Assembly: GCA_030425745.1 (NCBI GenBank)
Contig: JAUHZW010000006.1
Coordinates: 1-22,655 of the forward strand
Reading direction: 5' to 3'
Length of the DNA stretch: 22,655 nt
Source: Actinomycetes bacterium
GTDB lineage: Bacteria > Actinomycetota > Actinomycetes > S36-B12
Made by a program: the position numbers and the translations under genes. This document shows positions 1-7,503 of this stretch, piece after piece. The notes under the pieces were generated by a model. It was not told the origin of the DNA. It made no database searches and was given only the letters and a program-made list of their open reading frames with translations. Each line of letters opens with the position of its first letter. The stretch's first letter is position 1.

Positions 1-1
1 G

Positions 2-451
2 TCGGCTACGGATCGCGAGTTGGCGCAGGTCGCCAACGACATCGTCGAGAGCCCCCGGGAGTGGATCGCCCAGCCGGTCGTCACGTTCTCCACGTGCCCG
101 ACCGTGGTCGAGGACGGTGCGGTCGAGCCACGGCACGTCGACCTGCGACCCTTCGCGGTGAACGACGGCCAGCAGGTCTACGTCCTGCCCGGTGGGCTCA
201 GCCGCGTGGCGCTGCCCAAGGGCAGCCTGGTGGTGAACTCCAGTCAGGGCGGCGGCTCCAAGGACACCTGGGTGATCGACGACGGATTGGCGACCTCGCC
301 TGCGGAGGACGACGCGCCCACGGGCACGGGGATGGCCGTGGCCTGGCCGCACAGCAGCCCGAGTGAACGGGCCAACTCCCCCAGCACCCACGATGACCGG
401 CTCATCCAGCAGGAACGCCAGCAGCAGCAGGCTGGTGATGGCCCATGCTGA
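2..451 (+). CDS. Circularly permuted type 2 ATP-grasp protein, C-terminal part (5' end outside window)
   Basis: The frame is open from the first bases of the window, so only the last 149 residues are present. They contain the end of the circularly permuted ATP-grasp fold: a VDLRPF stretch, VLPGGLSRVA, and the closing NSSQGGGSKDTWV motif typical of this family. These proteins are predicted peptide-bond-forming ligases (amidoligases), and the product is unknown. About 55 residues of Pro/Ser/Gln-rich sequence follow the conserved end and look like a disordered tail. The stop overlaps the start of the next gene by 7 bases, so translation is probably coupled. The order ATP-grasp, alpha-E, transglutaminase is a recurring bacterial operon. 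The family call rests on the C-terminal motif and on the neighbours. Confidence 0.85.
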   Translation, partial: SATDRELAQVANDIVESPREWIAQPVVTFSTCPTVVEDGAVEPRHVDLRPFAVNDGQQVYVLPGGLSRVALPKGSLVVNSSQGGGSKDTWVIDDGLATSPAEDDAPTGTGMAVAWPHSSPSERANSPSTHDDRLIQQERQQQQAGDGPC

Positions 452-1350
452 GCCGGATCGCGGAGTCGTTCTTCTGGCTCGGCCGCTACGTGGAGCGGGC
501 CGAGGCCACTGCACGGCTGCTCGCCGAGCACCACCAGTTGATGGTCGAGGACCAGTCCGTGCCCGATCCCATCGGCAGCAGCGTGCTGCTCGAGGCGCTC
601 TCGGTGAGCGAGCGCGAGGCGCAGACACCACGGGCACTCGTACGGGCCGTGGTCGGCAACGAGACCGACGCCTCGACCATCTCCGGGGCGGTGGCGAGCG
701 CCCGCGGAAACGCCCGGGCCGTGCGCGACGCCCTGTCGCAGGACACCTTCGAGGCCTTGAACGCAGCACACCTCGCCCTCTCTCGAGGCATCGCGTTCGC
801 CTCCAGCCCGGGTGTGGCGCTGCATGAGGTGCTGGAGCGGCTGCTCGTCGTCAACGGTGTCGTCGACTGGACCATGCCGCGGGACGAGTCTTACCAGTTC
901 CTCGTGCTCGGCCGGGAGCTCGAGCGCATCGACATGCTCGGCCGCCTGCTCGGCATCCGGCACGACCTGCTGTGGCCCTCGTCCGGAGCAGCCGCGACGC
1001 TGCGGGCGGCCGGGGCGCTCTCACCGTTCCTGCGCACCGGGAGCCCGATCACCGGGCCGCATGCGCGCAGCTTCCTCGTGCTGAATGCGACGTTCCCCCG
1101 ATCCATGCGCAGTTGCGCCGCTGATGCGGAAGAGGCGGTGCGCGGCCTGCAGCGTCTGGGCGTGAGCGACGGCAGTCTGCTGCTGCGCGAGGTCGGGATG
1201 CTGCGGTCGGAGCTGGAGTACGCGGGCCTGCCCGAGCAGGACAGTCTGGACCGCTACATCCGCGAGGCGACCGATGCCGCCACCCGGGCCAGTGACGAGG
1301 TCAACCGCGCCTTCTTCCGCCAGCACGGCACCGTGGTCTGGAGCCACTGA
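445..1350 (+). CDS. Alpha-E domain-containing protein
   Basis: This 301-residue protein opens with MLSRIAESFFWLGRYVERAE, the usual start of the alpha-E family, an all-helical domain found in operons with circularly permuted ATP-grasp and transglutaminase-like proteins. The whole length fits a single domain. The internal MLGRLLGIRHDL stretch and the RYIREATDAATRASDEVN end also fit the family. Its biochemical role is not known; it is assumed to work with the ATP-grasp ligase in making or handling a peptide. The ATG at 445 lies inside the end of the upstream gene. The next gene starts one base after the stop, so the three genes look like one transcription and translation unit. Confidence 0.9.
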   Translation: MLSRIAESFFWLGRYVERAEATARLLAEHHQLMVEDQSVPDPIGSSVLLEALSVSEREAQTPRALVRAVVGNETDASTISGAVASARGNARAVRDALSQDTFEALNAAHLALSRGIAFASSPGVALHEVLERLLVVNGVVDWTMPRDESYQFLVLGRELERIDMLGRLLGIRHDLLWPSSGAAATLRAAGALSPFLRTGSPITGPHARSFLVLNATFPRSMRSCAADAEEAVRGLQRLGVSDGSLLLREVGMLRSELEYAGLPEQDSLDRYIREATDAATRASDEVNRAFFRQHGTVVWSH

Positions 1351-1351
1351 C

Positions 1352-2197
1352 ATGACCGGACGCCGTCTTCAGATCACGCACCGCACGGGATACCGCTATT
1401 CCGATGTCGTCGAGGCCTCGTTCAACGAGGTCCGCATGACCCCGCTGACGGGCGACGGCCAGGTGCTCGTGCAGCACGCACTGGAGATCCAGCCCGCCGG
1501 CCGGGTCCACGCCTACGACGACTACTGGGGTGCGCACGTGGAGTCCTTCGACGTGCACGTGCCGCATCGGGTGCTGGAGATCGTGTCGACGAGCACCGTG
1601 GACACCCCACCGATGAGACCCCGCTCGACGAGCCTGACGTGGGACGAGCTCGCCGAGCCCGGCCTGCGGGACAGGCTCGCGGAGTACCTCATGCCGACGG
1701 CCTACGCCGATCTGGAGCTGAGCGCCGAGTGCCAGGCGATCGTCGACCAGATCCGCACGTGCGCGCACGCGGACGACGGTGCCACCCTTGCCGTCGCCCA
1801 TGTACGACAGCGCCTGACGTACGAGTCCGGGGCCACTGACGTCTCGACCACCGCTCGGCAGGCCTGGGCTCTGCGCCGTGGCGTCTGCCAGGACTTCACT
1901 CACACGACGCTGTCCCTGCTGCGGTCCGCGGGGATCCCCGCGCGCTATGTCAGCGGCTATCTGCACTCGGAGGAGGAGGCCGTCGGCCAGACGGTGACCG
2001 GCGAGTCCCACGCATGGGTCGAGTACTGGAACGGCGAGTGGCGGGCCGTCGACCCCACGAACGACCGCGCGGTGGGCTCCGCGCACGTGGTGGTCGCGCG
2101 CGGGCGTGACTATGCGGACGTCCCACCCCTGAAGGGCCTCTACGCCGGGGGACACAGCGAGGACCTCGGTGTGACGGTGGAGATCACCCAGCTCTGA
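1352..2197 (+). CDS. Transglutaminase-like cysteine peptidase family protein
   Basis: The protein has 281 residues. An N-terminal beta-rich domain (about residues 5-85, starting LQITHRTGYRYS) is the one seen in bacterial transglutaminase-like proteins. The papain-like core follows, with the catalytic triad visible: Cys179 in RRGVCQDFTH, His220 in GESHAWVEY and Asp234 in AVDPTND. Such proteins are predicted to cleave or form amide bonds; the substrate of this operon type is unknown. The reading frame is open further upstream to 1274, but the ATG at 1352, one base after the alpha-E stop, gives the usual family start and avoids a long overlap. No signal peptide is seen, so the protein is probably cytoplasmic. 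Confidence 0.9.
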   Translation: MTGRRLQITHRTGYRYSDVVEASFNEVRMTPLTGDGQVLVQHALEIQPAGRVHAYDDYWGAHVESFDVHVPHRVLEIVSTSTVDTPPMRPRSTSLTWDELAEPGLRDRLAEYLMPTAYADLELSAECQAIVDQIRTCAHADDGATLAVAHVRQRLTYESGATDVSTTARQAWALRRGVCQDFTHTTLSLLRSAGIPARYVSGYLHSEEEAVGQTVTGESHAWVEYWNGEWRAVDPTNDRAVGSAHVVVARGRDYADVPPLKGLYAGGHSEDLGVTVEITQL

Positions 2198-2274
2198 CCG
2201 CGCCCGTGTCGGCGATCACTGCGACGAACCGTCTGGGTTATCGTCGAAGCCCCCGCACGATCAGGAGCTTCCCC

Positions 2275-3123
2275 ATGTCGCGCTCGCGCACTGCTGCCCG
2301 TCTGACCGGACTCGCCGCCCTCGCCGGCCTCGTCATCGCCGGCCTGACAGCGCCCCCCGCCGCAGCCGCCGAGCCCGCGGTCGGCACGTGCTACTCCTAC
2401 AAGAAGTCGACGTTGGGCGACGTCTCCTCCACGGCCGCTCCCGTGGCGTGCACCGCGAAGCACACCGCCGAGACCTACTACGTGCGGACACTGCCGGAGT
2501 CCTTCGGCATCCCCGCGAAGGCCTCGACCGCCAAGCGGCTCTCCGCCGCCGAGCCGTGCACCGTCAAGGCGATGAACGCCTACCTCGGCATCCCGGACCG
2601 CAAGCTGCCCAGTCGATTCCAGACGGCGGTGCTGTTCCCGACCAAGGCGGAGTGGGAGGCCGGCGAGCGGTGGATGCGGTGCGACGTCGTGCTGCAGGGC
2701 GGCACCGCGCTGGTGAACCTGACCAAGCCCGCGGCCGAGGTGGTCGCCGGCGCACCCAGCGAGCAGTTCGACTTCTGCACCCCGGGCACCCCCAATGCGA
2801 AGAACACCTCGGCCTTCCCGTGCAACAAGCCGAAGAAGAACTGGATCAAGGTCCTCGACAAGGATCTCGGCCAGCCCGGCTCGAAGTTCCCGGGCACCCG
2901 CAACGTCGAGAGGCGGACCCGGTCGCTGTGCAAGGCCCAGGGCAAGGCGTGGAACGGCAAGGAGAAGTACCCGGGCTGGTGGGCCATCTGGCCGACGAGC
3001 AAGGGCTGGCGCGAGGGTCGCCGCTCGGCCGAGTGCTTCGTGCCGTACCTGCAGTATCAGGCCGAATTGGCCCAACGGAACCCCGCGCCGGCTGAACCCC
3101 CTGCGGAGACACCGGCTTCCTGA
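2275..3123 (+). CDS. Secreted septum-formation family protein, two tandem domains
   Basis: A 282-residue protein with a clear signal peptide: Arg-rich start (SRSRTAARL), hydrophobic core, and likely cleavage after AAA near residue 32. The mature part holds two similar modules, about residues 35-150 and 165-262. Each has four Cys (39, 59, 95, 136 and 168, 183, 219, 254), and each ends in a W-x2-G-x-R-x3-C pattern (WEAGERWMRC, WREGRRSAEC). This layout, and the opening VGTCY...C-x3-H-x-AE, fit the septum-formation domain found in actinobacterial secreted or membrane proteins. The paired Cys suggest disulfides. The frame is open back to 2206, but the ATG at 2275 has AGGAG eight bases upstream and starts the signal peptide. 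Its role in division is not demonstrated. The tail is Pro/Glu-rich. Confidence 0.72.
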   Translation: MSRSRTAARLTGLAALAGLVIAGLTAPPAAAAEPAVGTCYSYKKSTLGDVSSTAAPVACTAKHTAETYYVRTLPESFGIPAKASTAKRLSAAEPCTVKAMNAYLGIPDRKLPSRFQTAVLFPTKAEWEAGERWMRCDVVLQGGTALVNLTKPAAEVVAGAPSEQFDFCTPGTPNAKNTSAFPCNKPKKNWIKVLDKDLGQPGSKFPGTRNVERRTRSLCKAQGKAWNGKEKYPGWWAIWPTSKGWREGRRSAECFVPYLQYQAELAQRNPAPAEPPAETPAS

Positions 3124-3127
3124 CGAC

Positions 3128-3204
3128 CGCGAGTGGTCACTTCCCGCACGGCGCTTGCGCGCGTGCGGGAAGTGACCACTCGCGTGCGGGAAGTGACCAC
3201 TCGC
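3128..3204. repeat. 22-bp inverted repeat plus an extra direct copy
   Basis: A left arm at 3128-3149 is exactly complementary to 3163-3184, with a 13-base spacer. The right-arm unit (21 bases, 3163-3183) is then repeated exactly at 3184-3204. The core is GTCACTTCCCGC and its complement. The cluster fills the gap between two converging genes, begins five bases after one stop codon and ends two bases before the other. It can therefore fold into a strong hairpin on either transcript and probably acts as a two-way terminator. The exact third copy is not needed for that and points to a dispersed repeat family. Confidence 0.85.
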
Positions 3205-3205
3205 G

Positions 3206-4147
3206 TCAGCCGAGGGGACTGCGGGGCTGGTCCTCGGGATACATCGACTCCATCAGCGGCTGTGTCGCATCGAGCCGCGCGATCTGCTCCCGCGACAGCG
3301 TCACGTCGAGCGCCCGCACGATCGAGTCGACCGTCGCCGGCCGGGTGGCCCCCGGGATCGGGATCATCACCGGGCTCGTCGCCAGCAGCCACGCCAGGAT
3401 GACCTCCTGCGCCGTCGCGCCCACCTCAGCACCGACATCGGAGAAGTCGCGGTAGCGGTCGCCGATGTCATGTGCCTGCGTCGAACCGCCCAGCGGAGAC
3501 CACGGCAGGAAGGCTATGCCGAGCCGCGTGCACTCGGCGAGCACATCTGCCTCGCCGCGGAACCGCGGCGACCACTCGTTCTGCACCGACACGATGCCGC
3601 CATCCGCGGGAGTGCCGACCTCCTCGACCGCGACCACCAGCTCGGCCGCCGTGACGTTTGACAGGCCGACCCGCCGCACGAGTCCGTCGTCCATCAGCGA
3701 GCGCAGCGTGCGCATCTGCTCGCGATAGGTGAACCGGGGGTCGTGTCGATGGTGCTGGTAGAGCTCGATGACATCGATATCCAGCGCTGCAAGGCTCGCC
3801 TCGCACGCCGCGCGCAGCCCTGACGGTGAGGAGTCGCGCCCCCAGGTCTCACCCTCCCCGCGCGTGATGCCGCCCTTGGTGGTGACGACGACGGACCGCA
3901 GGTCGGCCGGCCCGGTGTAGGTGCGCAGGGCCTCCGCGACGAGACGCTCGTTGTGACCCACGGCGTCCCAGGTCGGGGCGTAGATGTTCGACGTGTCGAG
4001 GAAGGTCAGGCCCAGATCCAGCGCGCGATGGATCGTCGCGAGGGAGCGGTCACGGTGATCGATCGCCTCCGGGAAGGACATCGGCATGCAGCCCAGTCCG
4101 ATGGCCGAGACGGTCAGGTCACCGACAGCACGCATGGGCAGGCTCAT
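3206..4147 (-). CDS. Aldo/keto reductase
   Basis: A 313-residue single-domain protein of the aldo/keto reductase superfamily, which reduces carbonyl compounds with NADPH. The start GLTVSAIGLGC-like pattern is present as LTVSAIGLGCMPM. The catalytic tetrad can be read as Asp51 and Tyr56 (FLDTSNIY), Lys91 (VVTTKGG) and His133 (LYQHHRHD). The C-terminal cofactor-binding part has PIPGATRPATVDS, close to the usual PIPGTR-type motif. Length and order are normal. AGGATGG precedes the ATG at a suitable distance. It lies 25 bases downstream of the ABC-F gene on the same strand and may be co-transcribed with it. The substrate cannot be predicted. Confidence 0.93.
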   Translation of the reverse strand: MSLPMRAVGDLTVSAIGLGCMPMSFPEAIDHRDRSLATIHRALDLGLTFLDTSNIYAPTWDAVGHNERLVAEALRTYTGPADLRSVVVTTKGGITRGEGETWGRDSSPSGLRAACEASLAALDIDVIELYQHHRHDPRFTYREQMRTLRSLMDDGLVRRVGLSNVTAAELVVAVEEVGTPADGGIVSVQNEWSPRFRGEADVLAECTRLGIAFLPWSPLGGSTQAHDIGDRYRDFSDVGAEVGATAQEVILAWLLATSPVMIPIPGATRPATVDSIVRALDVTLSREQIARLDATQPLMESMYPEDQPRSPLG

Positions 4148-4172
4148 GCCGCCATCCTAGAAACGCGATGTC

Positions 4173-5936
4173 TCAGTCGGCGAGCTCCAGCCATTCGTCC
4201 TCCAGTGCCGAGCGCTGGGACTCGACATCGCGCAGTTCGGCATGAAGATCGGCCGCCTTCTCGAAGTCGGTGGCGTGCGTGGCGAGCTGGTCGTGCAGCT
4301 TCGTCTCCCGCTCGAGCAGCTTGTCGATCTGCCGCTCGATGCGTGCGAGTGCCTTGCGCTGATCGCGCTCCTCCGCCGCACTGCTGCGCGGCTTCTCCGC
4401 AACGGGCGTAACGGTGTCCGCCGGCACCGCACGCCGCAGCTCGAGGTACTCCTCCACACCACGCGGCAGGTCGCGCAGCTGCCCGTCGCCCAGCAGTGCG
4501 ACGAAGTCGTCACAGACCCGCTCGAGGAAGTAGCGGTCATGGGAGACGACGAGCAGGGTGCCGGCGAACCCGTCGAGGAGGTCCTCCAGAGCACTGAGCG
4601 TCTCGACATCGAAGTCGTTGGTGGGTTCATCGAGGACGAGGACGTTCGGCTCCCCCATGAGCAGCCGCGTGAGCTGCAGGCGACGACGCTCTCCGCCGGA
4701 GAGGTCTCCGACGGGCGTCCACTGCCCATCGGCCCCAAACCCGAGCCGCTCGCAGAGCTGTGACGCCGTGAGCTCGCGGCCCTTGCCGAGGTCGACGCGC
4801 TCGGCCACGTGCTGCACCGCCTCGAGCACGCGCCACGACGGGTTGAGCTCCTCGAGGTGCTGGGACAGGTACGCCGGGCGGACGGTCACCCCTGTCACGA
4901 CGCGCCCCTGCGCGGGCTGGATCTCGCTGAGCAGCATGCGGATGAGAGAGGTCTTGCCGGCTCCGTTGGCGCCGAGGACGCCGATCCGCTGGCCCGGGCC
5001 GATGTTCCATGTCAGCCGATCGATGAGCGTGCGGTCGCCGACCTTCAGCTCAGCATCATGCACCTCGACGACGCTCTTGCCCAGCCGTGCATTGGCGAAC
5101 GACAGAAGCTCGATCGAGTCACGGGGCGGGGGCTCGTTGCTGATGAGCTCGTTCGCCGCGTCGATGCGGAACTTCGGCTTGGACGTGCGGGCGGGCGGGC
5201 CGCGCCGCAGCCAGGCCAGCTCCTTGCGGATGAGGTTGTTGCGACGCTGCTCGGCGGCGGCCGCCTGACGCATGCGCTCGGCCTTGGCGAGCACGTAGGC
5301 CGAGTATCCGCCCTCATACTCCTCGACCTTGCCGCCGACGACCTCCCAGGTGCGGTCGCTGACCTCGTCGAGGAACCAGCGGTCGTGGGTGACGACGAGA
5401 ACAGCGAGGCTCGAGCGCGCTTTGAGGTGGGCGGCGAGCCAGGCGACGATCTCGACATCGAGGTGGTTGGTCGGCTCATCGAGGATGAGGAGGTCGAGGT
5501 CACGGATCAGCAGTGATGCGAGATCGACGCGCCGCCGCTCCCCACCCGAGAGCGTGCCGATGCGGCGATCGAGGCGCTCGTCGTCGAACCCGCCGAGCAG
5601 TGCGGTGAGCACCTCACGGGCCCGCGGGTTCGCGGCCCACTCGTGCGTCGCCTGCCCCGGCATCACGGCGTCGGCGACCGTGACCTCCGGATCGGCGACC
5701 GGGATCTGCCGCAGCACCCCGATCGCGACGTCCGATGCCACGCTCACCCGCCCGGAATCCACCGGTTCGTCCCCCGCCATGACCGCCAGCAGCGTGGACT
5801 TGCCGGCCCCGTTGCGCCCCACGATGCCGATGCGTTCCCCGGCGTTGACGCCGGTCGAGACATCATCCAGCAGGGGTCGTTCTCCGAAGGCCTTGCTCAC
5901 CGACTCCAGGTTGATGAGATTGCGGGTGGGGGCCAC
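4173..5936 (-). CDS. ABC-F family ATP-binding protein (Uup-like, duplicated ATPase)
   Basis: A 587-residue soluble protein with two ABC ATPase domains and no membrane segment. Domain 1 has Walker A GRNGAGKS (40-47), signature LSGGER (129-134) and LDEPTNHLD (152-160). A linker of about 205-275 is rich in Arg/Lys. Domain 2 has GANGAGKT (322-329), LSGGERRRLQLTRLL (412-426) and LDEPTNDFD (435-443). Residues about 520-585 form a charged coiled coil, as in Uup-type members. ABC-F proteins bind the ribosome and act in translation or antibiotic protection; which one applies here cannot be told. The frame is open much further upstream, across the divergent gene. The GTG at 5936 is the only in-frame start matching the family N-terminus (NLINLESVSKAFG). 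Confidence 0.93.
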   Translation of the reverse strand: MAPTRNLINLESVSKAFGERPLLDDVSTGVNAGERIGIVGRNGAGKSTLLAVMAGDEPVDSGRVSVASDVAIGVLRQIPVADPEVTVADAVMPGQATHEWAANPRAREVLTALLGGFDDERLDRRIGTLSGGERRRVDLASLLIRDLDLLILDEPTNHLDVEIVAWLAAHLKARSSLAVLVVTHDRWFLDEVSDRTWEVVGGKVEEYEGGYSAYVLAKAERMRQAAAAEQRRNNLIRKELAWLRRGPPARTSKPKFRIDAANELISNEPPPRDSIELLSFANARLGKSVVEVHDAELKVGDRTLIDRLTWNIGPGQRIGVLGANGAGKTSLIRMLLSEIQPAQGRVVTGVTVRPAYLSQHLEELNPSWRVLEAVQHVAERVDLGKGRELTASQLCERLGFGADGQWTPVGDLSGGERRRLQLTRLLMGEPNVLVLDEPTNDFDVETLSALEDLLDGFAGTLLVVSHDRYFLERVCDDFVALLGDGQLRDLPRGVEEYLELRRAVPADTVTPVAEKPRSSAAEERDQRKALARIERQIDKLLERETKLHDQLATHATDFEKAADLHAELRDVESQRSALEDEWLELAD

Positions 5937-5978
5937 GCGGACATTCTGGTATCCCCTGCCGCGAGGCCGAGCGGCGGC

Positions 5979-5984
5979 TATCAT
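5979..5984 (+). promoter_or_regulatory. Candidate -10 box for the FkbM-type gene
   Basis: TATCAT fits the actinobacterial TANNNT -10 pattern. The hexamer 17 bases upstream (CTGCCG) matches the -35 consensus poorly. If used, transcription would start near 5991, just before the G-run cluster. The assignment is from sequence alone. Confidence 0.35.
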
Positions 5985-5995
5985 CCTTGCCGTTC

Positions 5996-6033
5996 GGGGG
6001 ACTCGGGGGATCCGACGGGGGCCGTCACGGGGG
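5996..6033 (+). promoter_or_regulatory. Four G5 tracts: candidate G-quadruplex in the 5' leader
   Basis: Four runs of exactly five G lie at 5996-6000, 6005-6009, 6017-6021 and 6029-6033, separated by loops of 4, 7 and 7 bases. This satisfies the usual G-quadruplex pattern with longer tracts than required. The cluster is on the coding strand, between a candidate -10 box and the Shine-Dalgarno AGGGG (6041-6045) of the methyltransferase, so it could fold in the mRNA leader. It also lies in the shared gap with the divergent ABC-F gene. Any regulatory effect is an inference. Confidence 0.6.
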
Positions 6034-6050
6034 CTGACCGAGGGGTGCCC

Positions 6051-7088
6051 ATGCGCCTGCTGCGCCGCCGCGAGCCCAGCGTCGATGCTCACGCTCTTGC
6101 ACCATCCGTGGTCCCCAGTCTCGGCAACGGCTGGACGCGGCCGATCACGTCCGATGACTACCGCGAGCTGCTGGAGTTCCTCCGCGCCCCGCAGACCCCC
6201 TCGGCCGACCCCGACTTCTACGTCGGCTGGGATGGCATCCGCACCCGCGTGGCGATGCTGCCGTTCGCCCCGACCGACCTCGCCGGCTCGGTGAGCACGG
6301 ACCTGCCCATCCCGGATGACGGCTACCGCTCCGAGGCCGAGGAGTACGTGGCTCTCGCGCAGGCGATCAGCACCGCGGACGGCACCTTCCGCATCGTCGA
6401 GATCGGAGCCGGCTGGGCGCCCTGGGCCGTCGCCGGGGTCGTCATCGCCCGACGTCAGGGCCTGCGCGCGTCCGGCATCGCGGTGGAGTGCGACGAGACC
6501 AGGAGCAGTTGGGCCCTGCAGCATGCCGCTGACAACGGCGTCACCGCCGAGCTGATCACCGGCACGACGGACGAGATCGCCGAGCGGCTTGCCCAGCCGT
6601 GGGGCGATATCGAACTGCGCATCATCCGCGCTGCCGGCTGGCATCAACGCACCACGCTCCAGTTCCCCGAACTCGACGAGGGCGACATGGGCGGCGCCGT
6701 GTGGACGCTTCCCGGCACCGACGTCGACTATCGCGGCGCGCACCTGACGCATCATGCGGTGCCGACGGCCGCCCTTGCCGACCTCCTCGCCGGTGACGAT
6801 GTGCTCGACCTGCTGCATGTCGATGTCCAGGGCGTCGAGAGTGAGCTGCTGATCACCGCGGCAGATGCCATCCAGGCACACACGCGGCTCATGGCGGTGG
6901 GCACGACGGACCGCGGCAACGAGGGGCGCCTGCAGGAGTTCTTCCTCAAGCGCGGCTGGGGTCTGGCGATCGACGAGCCGTGCACCACGCACTTCACGAT
7001 GACGCACCCCACGCTGGCGGGCTTCACCGTGCAGGACGGTCTGCAACTGTGGGAGAACCCGTTCCTGCGCAAGGACTTTCCGGGCTGA
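6051..7088 (+). CDS. FkbM-type SAM-dependent methyltransferase
   Basis: A 345-residue protein. The SAM-binding motif I reads IVEIGAGWAPWAV (115-127) and an acidic residue follows the next strand (VECDE). The FkbM-like DLLHVDVQGVESELL (253-267) is present, where the Asp-x-Asp/Glu pair and the following Gly are typical. The first 90 residues have no recognised domain. FkbM-type enzymes O-methylate sugars or natural products, and the substrate here is unknown. The ATG at 6051 follows AGGGG by five bases; a GTG at 6045 is in frame but overlaps that ribosome site. It is divergent from the ABC-F gene and followed by a strong hairpin. There is no biosynthetic cluster around it. Confidence 0.75.
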   Translation: MRLLRRREPSVDAHALAPSVVPSLGNGWTRPITSDDYRELLEFLRAPQTPSADPDFYVGWDGIRTRVAMLPFAPTDLAGSVSTDLPIPDDGYRSEAEEYVALAQAISTADGTFRIVEIGAGWAPWAVAGVVIARRQGLRASGIAVECDETRSSWALQHAADNGVTAELITGTTDEIAERLAQPWGDIELRIIRAAGWHQRTTLQFPELDEGDMGGAVWTLPGTDVDYRGAHLTHHAVPTAALADLLAGDDVLDLLHVDVQGVESELLITAADAIQAHTRLMAVGTTDRGNEGRLQEFFLKRGWGLAIDEPCTTHFTMTHPTLAGFTVQDGLQLWENPFLRKDFPG

Positions 7089-7159
7089 GGCCGCCGTGCG
7101 CCCCGAGCCATCGGCGTGGCGCCCCCATTGACATGCCCGCATAGGGCACCATGAATGCC

Positions 7160-7198
7160 AGTAGGGCCCCTCGGAGTATGAGTCCGAGGGGCCCTACT
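7160..7198. terminator. 16-bp perfect hairpin, likely two-way terminator
   Basis: Arms 7160-7175 and 7183-7198 are exactly complementary, with a 7-base loop. It lies 71 bases after the methyltransferase stop. No T run follows on either strand, as is common for actinobacterial hairpin terminators. On the minus strand it would end the transcript of the hairpin-rich region 7200-7400. Confidence 0.75.
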
Positions 7199-7400
7199 GT
7201 CAGAGTCGCGTTCTCGCCTCCGGTTGCCCGGCGCCTCCGCGGTGTGCTCCCCGCTTCGGTCGCCCCCTGTTTCCAGCTGGCCGGCGTCACTTTCGACTCC
7301 CCGATTCGCTCCGTGCGTCCGACCCGCTTGCACTCGGGTCTTCCAGGTCTGGCCTGGTAGGCCGCCGGTTTTCGAACCGTCCCGCACCTCGCGGTGCGTT
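7160..7400 (-). ncRNA. Candidate structured small RNA (unassigned family)
   Basis: No protein gene is credible here. On the minus strand a possible promoter (TTGTGT at 7436-7431, 18-base spacer, TAGAAA at 7412-7407) would start an RNA near 7400. A run of adjacent perfect hairpins follows: 7383-7398 (6 bp, GCGA loop), 7366-7379 (5 bp, CGAA loop), 7351-7363 (4 bp), 7321-7340 (6 bp) and 7220-7231 (4 bp, GCAA loop). It ends at the 16-bp hairpin 7160-7198. Two of the loops are GNRA tetraloops on this strand. I do not recognise tmRNA, RNase P RNA, SRP RNA or 6C RNA. High GC makes short hairpins common by chance, so this stays a candidate; it could also be the 3' untranslated part of the zinc-ribbon mRNA. 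Confidence 0.35.
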
Positions 7401-7503
7401 GAGAGATTTCTACTCCGGCAGGTCAAGGCGACACAAGGGGTTTGACAGGAAAATCTTCGTCAATGCAGGCGCTTTGACACCACTGGTCTTTGACCGTCAC
7501 TGC

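Noticed and set aside
244..963. Long minus-strand frames opposite the alpha-E and transglutaminase genes (also 1301-2155)
   Set aside because: These are GC-driven shadow frames; the plus-strand proteins have clear motifs and coupled starts.
3128..3204. CRISPR array
   Set aside because: The three repeat copies are inverted or directly adjacent, with no regular unique spacers and no cas genes.
5937..7142. Upstream extension of the ABC-F frame on the minus strand
   Set aside because: It lies wholly antisense to the FkbM-type gene and the divergent promoter region, and the added 402 residues have no recognisable domain.
7363..7382. T-arm of a tRNA or tmRNA (GGTTCGAAAACC on the minus strand)
   Set aside because: No acceptor, D or anticodon arm can be formed around it, and no tmRNA tag frame or 3' end is present.
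6752..7426. A 224-codon minus-strand frame over the gap 7089-7426
   Set aside because: It is rich in Arg, Gly and Thr without any domain and crosses the strong hairpin 7160-7198; the RNA structure explains the region better.
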